This document shows, piece after piece, positions 56,718-64,000 of a stretch of 64,000 bases of DNA. Position 1 is the stretch's first letter. Each line of letters starts with the position of its first letter. The notes under the pieces were generated by a model, which saw only the letters and a program-made list of their open reading frames with translations, did no database searches and was not told the DNA's origin. The DNA comes from Edaphochlamys debaryana (lineage: Eukaryota > Chlorophyta > Chlorophyceae > Chlamydomonadales). The stretch lies in assembly GCA_016858145.1 (NCBI GenBank), contig JAEHOE010000024.1, positions 310,001 through 374,000 on the forward strand, written 5' to 3'. The position numbers and the translations under genes are program-made.

Positions 56718-59422
56718 ATGAGCTCCGAGGACTCCACAGACTTCGCGCAGGGCGAAGGGCAAGGCGCTGATGGAAGCAACCGCAGGACCTTCGGCCTGCG
56801 GGGGCTGAGGCGCGGTCTCTTCGCAGCGGCGCGATGGTCGACCGTGGGGCTCACAAAGAGCCTGGCGGGAGCACACAGGACCCTACGCTTCCGGCGTTCG
56901 GGCAGGAGCGGGAGGGGTGGGAGGCGTGGTCCACCTCTGGCGTCGATATCCGCGGCTCTCCTGGACGATGCTGATGCGGAGCTCCTGGACGCCGACGAGA
57001 GGTACGGACTTGCCGTTAACGATGCAATTGAGCAATGCTTAATGTCGAGGGGGGCTCTCGCACCTCCGTAACGCCGCGCTGGCCGCCTCACCCAGAGCTG
57101 TCTTCTCGCCCCCCCACAGCCCTCAAGCCGCAGCCGCCGGAGTGCCGCTGCTGACCTCTCTGGGCTCCCTCGTCAGCATGCAGTCTCACGTCCTGCACCA
57201 CGACGCGGGGACGCACTTCCCGCTCGTCCTGCACGCGCCCATCCACAGCCATTTCCACCACTCAAGCCACCGCAGCCCATCCACCTCGCACGGAGCCGAC
57301 GAGCTCGAGGAGTCCAGCTCTAGCCACTCCCACGACCTCCCCTACCACCACCACAACAGCCACGCGCACAGCCACTCTGGCGTGCACAGCCACTCCCTGC
57401 AGCAGCTGCTGGCGGTTGGGTCGAGGCAGTGGGGGTCCGGCAGCTGGTGGGACAGCCGCTCGCTCCTGCGGGTCAAGATCTACGAGTAAGCGGGCGCGCG
57501 AGTGCGGGGCTGGGGAAGGTGGCAATGGAGAGGACATAGACGCGCTAGTAAGGGTGGAGTGGCAGCGGACAGGGCGACTACCGTAGGTTACCGGGTGCCT
57601 GTCCCGTAAAGCTCAGCGCCTTCTGACGGTTCGGCAACTTATTGAGAACGCCCCTCCTCAACCCCTTGCTTGCTCCTCGACCTCTTCCCCACACCAGTTT
57701 CGCCATCTACGCGGATGCCACCAAGGTGAGCCGAGCTCGCCCTTGCGAAGGCGCAGCGGCATAGCAGGGCTGGGGTCGCGCGGCCACGCTGTACTAATAT
57801 TCTTTTTTCCGCGAGGGCTTGTCGTTTCCGTGCCCCTCGCGGGCCTCTTCCACTTTCTCCCACCTTCCTCAACCTCCTCCGACCCGCCTTGCCCTCGCCA
57901 GGCTCGCAGCGCCGTGCGCAGCCAGCTCTCCGGCGGCCGCGCCTGGGCCCTGGCCGCCGCAGCCGCCTCGGACGACGGCGCCAGCGTGCCCGCCGGACCC
58001 GCTCAGGCGCTGGTGTCTCCCAGCAGCGGCGTGGCGGCGTCGCTCACCATCCGCGCCTGCCGCAACCTGCCGCTGCCGCTGCTGTCGGGCGAGTTCGAGC
58101 GCATCCTGCAGCGCCGCCACCGGAAGGCGAGTGTGGAGGGGTGGAGGCGAGGGCGGGCGGCGGGGGGATGCGCCGTGAGGGCCAGGAGACGTGCGGCCCT
58201 TGATGGGCTGTGGGCCTGTGGCGCTGTGCGCTGCCAAGGCGGAGGTGTTCCAGGAATGAGACTATCAAAGTTCAGTCAGTGTCAGTGCCAGCAGGCCACC
58301 AAACGCCAGCCCCTAAACGTAGCCCCCCTTGATCCCTTGCCTCCCAGGCGGGCGGCCGCGAGGACGACCCCGCCCTGGCCGAGCTCCTGTCGTATTTCAC
58401 ACGTGAGCGGCTGCCGGCGCACGTGGTGGTCCCCGCCCCGCCCGGCGCCGCGCCCGGGCCCAACGGCGCCCCCGCGGACGCCGTTAAGAAGGGCGCCGCC
58501 ATCACATTCAGCCGCAGGTGCGCCGGGAGCGTGGGGAGCGGGGTCGGGGGTTTGATGGATGGAGCAGGGGCTGGGGAGGTACGGTTGCGCAAGTGCGGGA
58601 AATCGGGTTCCGGGAGGCCTGCGGTGCTAGCCCAACCTCTGCTGCGCCAGGGCGTGAGGGCTGGGGAACATGGAATGATGAATTCAACAAGACCAGGCGA
58701 GAACATGACGCCCCGTGACAGCCGCAGCGCCGCGGGAGCAGGGCAATCCGTGGGCCGCCGTCGGCCCCATTGCCTCGTGGCGCCCTTGAGCGGACCCTCC
58801 GCAATGCGCCCCGTACAACTGCCTTGCCGCCAAACGTCCCTGCCGCCTTCCTGTGCCCCCCCGCAGCCCCAGCGGCGAGCTGGTGACGGAGGCAGGCGGG
58901 CGCGTGCTGGGCCGCCTGCACTCCCCCCCCTTGGCCGAGGCCCTGTTCGATCTGTACCTGGGGGACCAGCCCGTCAGCCGGAAGGCCAAGGTGGGGCGGG
59001 TTTCTGGGAGAACGGGATGGGTGGGCTGGGACCTGGGAGGTGGAGGCCAAGGTGAGGGGACAGATTGGTGAGGAGGTGCCGAAGGGGTGGCTGCAGGGGG
59101 CCGGGAGGCTGGGGGCACGCGCTCGCGCCGGCACGTCGCTGCAGGTGCCACGGCTAGTATTGGCTTTGCCGCTTGGCGTTAGCGAGCTGTGGCCCGCAGG
59201 CCCCCCGCTTCCCTACCCTCCGGCCAGCACTTTCATCACCACCCGACGCCCGTGCCCCCTCTCTGTGTGCAGGCGGCCGCGGGCGCGGCTCTGCTCCAGC
59301 TGGCCGCTGACGAGGGGGAGGCGCCGCGCCACCCGTACCGCCTGCAGACGGGCGAGCGCCTGCTGTGCGGCCCGGGTGGCGGCGCGCACAACCCGAGCGC
59401 CTGCGTGCTGCAGATGCCGTGA
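56718..59422 (+). CDS. Chalcone-isomerase-fold protein with His-rich insert, 448 aa
   Basis: Seven exons keep frame: 56718-57001, 57120-57485, 57698-57725, 57902-58126, 58348-58517, 58867-58990, 59273-59422. The core shows the chalcone-isomerase-like pattern: a LLRVKIYDFAIYAD strand pair, a KARSAVRSQL-type helix, SLTIRACRNLPLPLL, and later the helices FERILQRRHRK and PLAEALFDLYLGDQPVS. In plants this fold includes fatty-acid-binding proteins as well as true isomerases; I see no basis for isomerase activity, and the fatty-acid-binding type is the likelier reading. The N-terminal 95 residues are Arg/Ser/Gly-rich. Residues about 119-182 are unusually rich in His and Ser (HSHFHHSSHR, YHHHNSHAHSHSGVHSHS). 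The fourth intron uses a GC donor (AAG then GCGAGT). The N-terminal exon assignment is less certain than the rest. Confidence 0.65.
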
Positions 59423-61926
59423 GATGCGTGAGATGCCGTGAGGCGGCGGAAGGCGGGTAGCAGCACACACATGCCGTGCAATGTACATTGCACGCCTTGC
59501 CGGTACACATGCAAACCGGCGGCACCGTACAAGCCTTGAACATGTGATGTCGCCGAGCCGTAACAACAAGTTTCGCGCTGCTTTGGCTCTGTACAACAAC
59601 TTCCCGGCGCGCCGGTGCCCATAGTTGTGGCTTTCGTGTCTGGTTCTGTGTCGTGGGTTCATGTCATGATGGTGTGACGCGTATGTGCGCAGGCGAGAGA
59701 CCGTCTTCATTGGGCTGGACAGTCGCGGGGCCGTCGCTCGGGGAAAGAGGCCGGGCTGGGCGCTGTCGCTCTGTGGGCGAGAGAGGTTGTGCAGGCGGGT
59801 AAAGCACTTTCGTGCAACGTGTCAATGCGATTAGAGAGTCCGTGCTCCAACTTGATTGTCCCCGTACTATGGCGTATGTCTGTTGGTTGCCCCAGCGGGC
59901 CCGTTAGGGGCTTGTTTGCAATGCAAGTCTATGCTTTGCTGATGCGGGGTGGGTGGGGTAGAGTCTCTGCAACGTTAACGTGGGCCCAGCCCTGCTGTTG
60001 CGTTCAAGAGTGTGTGTCTGGGATGCGTCCAACGTGCATGCGGCGCCAACTTTGGTAGCTGTTCCAGGCTTAGCAATTCCGGGTTCTTGCAGTTGTTGAT
60101 AAGCACAACCCGAGTGGGTGTGGGCAGGGTGCGAGGGGGCACGGACTTGACCTAATGTCTCCAGCTGGTCCTGGCCTGAGCAAAGCCCCGGCCTTTTGCG
60201 CTGGGGCTTCCAAGAGCGTATAATTCACATAAGGGTGGGTGAGAGCGCCCAATGCTCCCCGGCCGATGGGGCCGGCCTTAACCGAGTGTGCATGCGGGGT
60301 CCTGAGTGGATGTCCTGAGCTGCAGCTTGAAGGGTTATGTGCGAGGGTTATAGAGTGCGAATGCACGACTGCACGGAGGGACTGATGGTATGTGGCATGA
60401 CTGCTTTCATGTCTGATGCTAGGGTGCGGGACAAAGGCCCATTCATTAGCTCATGCTATCCAGGGCGGAGCCTCCTTGGTGCCATGCTTCCCCCACCGTG
60501 GTGCATGGGATCAGGGATGTGTTCGTTTTGCGGTGCGGCCGTTTGACGAACTTTGGGGTCCTGAGTCTGGGCCGGGCCCGACCGGACGGATACGGTAGTG
60601 TGGCTGCCTAGTGGCGGGTTGCCTGGCTGGGCGGGCGTGCGGCATGGCGGGTTGCTGAAAGAGTTGTCCAGGGCGTGAAGGTGTGTGAACGCCAGGTGGC
60701 CTAGAATATTGTAGTTGACGAAGCTGGCGTGTGAAGCGCGGAGCTTTAGCGCCCGCTCATGAGCATTGGTGGTTAAGGCGGTCGCCGCAGTCGGTGCGCC
60801 AGGGCAGCACTGCGGTGGGCAGCAAGTGCAAATGTAAGGCTGAGTAGCTGAGAGCAGCGCCCGCTGCTGGTGTCGAGGTTGTCAGGCGGGGCGGAGGCGG
60901 GGCAGCAGGGAGACCAAGCCGGGGCTTGAGGCTGGGACGGGGGAGGGCAAGTACGGGGTGTTATGTGTCCGTTGTGCAGGAGTTGTGCGCTAGGTCAAAA
61001 GTCAGGGGTTCGTGCAGGCCGCAGGTCACAGGCAAGTGACACCCGGCGGCAGGCAGGCACCCGGCAACGTCACACTGCGTCGTGAACTCTCGAGCCTTCA
61101 AAATAACAGGGGGTTCAGCCCAAAAATGCGAAGGTAATGTACAGTACAGACTAGGGAGCTGCGGTTGGGGATGTCGGATACGGTCTGAGGTGGGAAATGC
61201 GGGCCTGCCTTCCCGCCTGCTGTGGCTGTGGCTGGGGCCGCTGGGCCAGGCATGACACACGAGGGCGCTGACTGGTCTTCAAGGCTTCACTGTGCACGGT
61301 CACCTCCGCTGTCTTGCCATCGTGATTGTAACCCCCCAACAGTCCTGCCCCAGGCGCCTGGGGAGTGGACCGACGTGTGGCCTTGCAGCAACTTGGCACG
61401 ACCCCTTCCACCACCGATTTCCGCCCTCCTCAGAGGGCCTCGACGGGCACTCCTTGGTCCCTACCCAGGGTCTACCCCTCTGAGCCCTGACATAAGTGAC
61501 ATGACTGACATTGGTTCACCGCGCTTGGGTGGGCCCCCCTTGATGGTGCGGGCGGGAAGGGCGATGCCCGGCGCGTGCCTGGACCGTGGGCGACTACCGA
61601 TGCATGGACGGTCAGTACGCGTCGCGACTCGTGCTCCTTTGCGTATTTGCGCATGTGCTCACGCGTGATTTGGTCACATTCCACTGTTGCCGCGACATCT
61701 GCAACGCTTGACAAGAGCCGCAGCGCGCGACTGGCGACTGGTGACGGTAAAACACTCCACGAGCCGCTTGTCAAAACTCCTTTACCAGGAGCTGACTTGT
61801 CTAGAGGACAGCGTTTTGAGAAGCGAGCGTAGAGGGCGGCGCGGACCTGCGCCATGCGGAGCCTCTGAGGTGTCTCCGAGCGGTGTCGGTGAGCGCTGGC
61901 GTCCACAAGCATGGCGAGGGGTGTTA
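59423..61926. other. Intergenic region, no gene seen
   Basis: This 2.5-kb stretch follows the chalcone-isomerase-like gene and precedes the receiver-domain gene. It is less GC-rich than the exons on either side. I see no frame with domain signatures, no exon chain and no obvious repeat. A variant of ATGCCGTGAGATGCGTGAG repeats at its start. The end of the region should hold the promoter of the next gene. Confidence 0.5.
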
Positions 61927-64000
61927 ATGGACACGAACGAGTGGAGGCCTACCCTGACCGCGCAGCGATGGGCGAGCCTTGAGGCACCTATGGCGGACAG
62001 TGGAGGCGCCGACGCCCCGCAGCCCGCTGCGAAGTCACTTCCGGGGAGCTCACGGCGGCTGCCTGGGAGGACGCCGAGTGGCCTCCTTGGGCAAAAGCCA
62101 GGAACTTTGCAGCTCAATTCTTCCAGTACACCGGCCACTGCGTCCTTGCCCACCAAGCGGCGAGGGAGCTTTCAGCAGTTAAAGAAGGCGGGGACGCAAG
62201 GCGGGCGAGATGGCAGCTCGTCGCACTTGGACTCGGACTCGTCGCCATCAATTTTCGCAGTCGTCAAGAAGAGCACGCATTGGGAGAAGTATGGAACGGT
62301 GCTCGTGCTACTAGTCGCCGACGAGCTGAGCAGCGACAAGGAAGCGGTCCTGCAAGTGCTCTCGGCAGAGGTGCGTGCGCATGTCGCCGCACGCGCGTTG
62401 CGGCTGCGAAGAGAGTCAGTATCACCTGCCCCTAACCACATGCAGGGGTATGATGACAGCACCACGGACGACGTCGCGGAGGCGGTGAAGCTCTTCAACG
62501 AGAAGGAGGTGCGCCGGAATCCGCCCCCGCCGCCCCACCCCCCTCTCGTCCCCCTACGCGGCCGCCCCAGGAGCCCCACCTTGCCCTCCGCAAGCCCCCT
62601 GCATTCAAGTGCTGCGTTTGTCGTGCCTGTAGGTGTATCCGGACATCGTGATCGTGGACTCGGATAATGAGCTGGTGGACACAAAGCAGGCGAGTGCCGC
62701 TGTGCTGCGACGCGCCTCCGCGGCGCCCAGCCCTAGGCGGGGGCCTTATGGGGGCCTCATCCGGGCCAGCCCAGCCTCAGCAGACTCCATATATATGCCC
62801 TGACTCGGGCGAATCATGCCACGCACCCAGCCCGAGGCATTGAGGCCCGTTTCCTCCGCCTCTCGGGCCCCCGCACCCCCGCGCGGCGGACCTCACTCCG
62901 CGCGCCGCACCCCCAACCCACAGCGCGCTCCCCCTCTCGCACCGCACAACATCCTCGATTCCCATTCCTTCCCCCCCCTTGTCTTCCTCCCTTGGCGCCG
63001 TACAGCTCATCCGTCAGCTGCAGGCCGTCAACCCCACGGTATCGATCCTGGTCCTGGGGTCCCGCGGCGGCGCGCTGTCGCCCGTGGCGGCGCTGCAGGC
63101 GGGCGCGTCGGACTTCATGACTAAGCCGCTGGATCTGGACGAGCTGGTGGCACGTGTGGAGCGGCACGTGCAGCGACAGGTGGGGACTGGGGACTGGGGG
63201 CTGGGGGCTGGGGCACATGTGATGTGGGGAGTGGAGGGTGGGTGCACGGGATGGACATGCAGGACACGTCTGGGCGGCTCAGGATCGCGGTCGCATCTTG
63301 GGCGGAGGTGTTTGGCCTCGCCAAAGCGGTGTGCGGCTGACTAAAGCCTTCGGTACCTGGTATGGAGGGCGCTGGCGTACATGGGCGGCCGGCTACGGAC
63401 TGATGACCGCAACATGGGGCAGTAGGGGAGGCAGGTGGAAAGACATGAGGGTGGCGTTGTTGTCACCCTCTGGCGTCGTGATCAGCCTGTAGGGGCCGTA
63501 GGCTGCATGGGCTAGGGATCGTGACCTCGATACATGGGAAGGACGAGGAAGACTCTATAGGACTAGGAGGGGAGGCCGGGTGCGCCTCGGAAGAGTTGCA
63601 ACCGGGTCCCACTCCATCTGACTTACCCTCAATCCCGCACGGAGCACTGAATGAGCTGCATCCTTCCATTCTGGAGGCTGGAGGCCCCATGTGACTGATC
63701 CGCCCCGCCCCACCCCAGCTCTACACCAAGATGGCGATGGACGATGGAAGGATGGATGTGCAGGCCCCGTGTGACTGATCCGCCCCTCCGCCGACCCCCC
63801 CCCCTCCTCCCCAGCACTGCATCAAGATGGAGATGGAGAAGGCGCTGGAGGACGCCAAGGCCATGATGCAGCGCCTCATGCCGGCCAGCCTGCTGGGGGA
63901 CGTGGTGCGGGGGGGGGAAGAGGGGAGCAGGGAGGGTGGGGATGGGAGGGCAGGAGGGTAGAGGGGCAGAAGCGGCACGAGGCTCACTGGGCTGATGGGG
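61927..64000 (+). CDS. Receiver-domain signalling protein, partial (runs past the window end)
   Basis: Exons: 61927-62370, 62446-62508, 62633-62689, 63006-63179, then probably 63815 onward. After a Ser/Pro-rich N-terminus of about 115 residues comes a receiver (REC) domain. It has VLVLLVADEL (acidic cluster after strand 1), YPDIVIVDSDNEL (phospho-acceptor Asp), SILVLGSRGG (Ser at the Thr/Ser position) and GASDFMTKPLDLDEL (the conserved Lys-Pro). A helix VARVERHVQRQ and then MEKALEDAKAMMQRLMPASLLGDVV follow; the latter resembles the coiled linker that precedes class III nucleotide cyclase domains (LLxxMLPxxV). A cyclase after the window end is inference. The start is the first ATG (MDTNEWRPTL) in the frame and could lie further upstream. 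Intron 3 uses a GC donor. Confidence 0.65.
62371..62445 (+). other. 75-bp intron that is open in frame
   Basis: The intron GTGCGTGC...CATGCAG interrupts the receiver domain between VLQVLSAE and GYDDSTTDD. It is a multiple of three with no stop, so retention would add 25 residues. I call it an intron because the added residues (Arg/Ala-rich) would break helix 1 to strand 2 of the receiver fold. Confidence 0.65.
63680..63842 (+). repeat. Tandem duplication of an intron end plus exon start
   Basis: AGGCCCCATGTGACTGATCC (63680 on) and AGGCCCCGTGTGACTGATCC (63760 on) are each followed by a C-rich tract, CCCCAG, and an exon start: CTCTACACCAAGATGGCGATGG or CACTGCATCAAGATGGAGATGG (the first at 63,719, the second at 63,815). 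The first copy runs into an in-frame TGA after about 19 codons; the second stays open. Confidence 0.7.

Noticed and set aside
1..64000. CRISPR arrays, prokaryotic operons, tRNA or rRNA genes
   Set aside because: No spaced direct-repeat array, Shine-Dalgarno-linked gene runs or cloverleaf sequence was seen. The spliced genes show that this is eukaryotic nuclear DNA.

Overview
The window looks like nuclear DNA of a GC-rich green alga (Chlorophyta). Genes are split into many short exons by short introns with GTGAG/GTGCG-type donors (several with GC donors), coding regions are strongly GC-rich, and the gene families present (NT-C2 plastid-movement-type protein, chalcone-isomerase fold, V-ATPase F, TLDc-like, receiver-domain protein) fit a green plant lineage. 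I cannot name the genus. All gene models were built by hand by joining exons at splice sites so that the reading frame stays open; no transcript data were available.

Layout. 1-3,421: no gene seen. 3,422-3,718 (-): small membrane protein. 4,821-10,384 (+): 13-exon NT-C2 domain protein, about 961 aa. 11,976-12,557 (+): 78-aa membrane-anchored or secreted protein. 14,822-49,080: a cluster of three nitric oxide synthase (NOS) genes. 50,884-51,514 (-): V-ATPase subunit F, divergent from 51,766-54,885 (+), a TLDc-like protein. 56,718-59,422 (+): chalcone-isomerase-fold protein with a His-rich insert. 61,927 to the window end (+): receiver-domain protein, truncated by the window.

The central find is the NOS cluster. 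Copy A (+, 34 exons, 1,650 aa) and copy B (-, 34 exons, 1,625 aa) each encode, in one open frame, a NOS oxygenase domain, a basic calmodulin-binding-like helix, FMN, FAD and NADPH reductase modules, about four ankyrin repeats and a C-terminal globin with both distal-type and proximal histidines. Copy C (-, 25 exons, 1,274 aa) has the same oxygenase and reductase but stops just after the NADPH module. A and B are convergent; B and C are in tandem. The fusion suggests one polypeptide that makes NO and can also capture it or oxidise it to nitrate. C would be a plain NO producer.

The three copies share nearly every intron position, including one before and one after a 13-nt microexon. Patches of near-identical intron sequence (A with C in introns 4-5, A with B in introns 27-28, B with C in intron 17) point to repeated gene conversion. 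A 511-bp inverted-repeat element has inserted in an intron of C, and a 14-bp motif related to CCGATGTGGGTCGG is scattered or arrayed in NOS introns.
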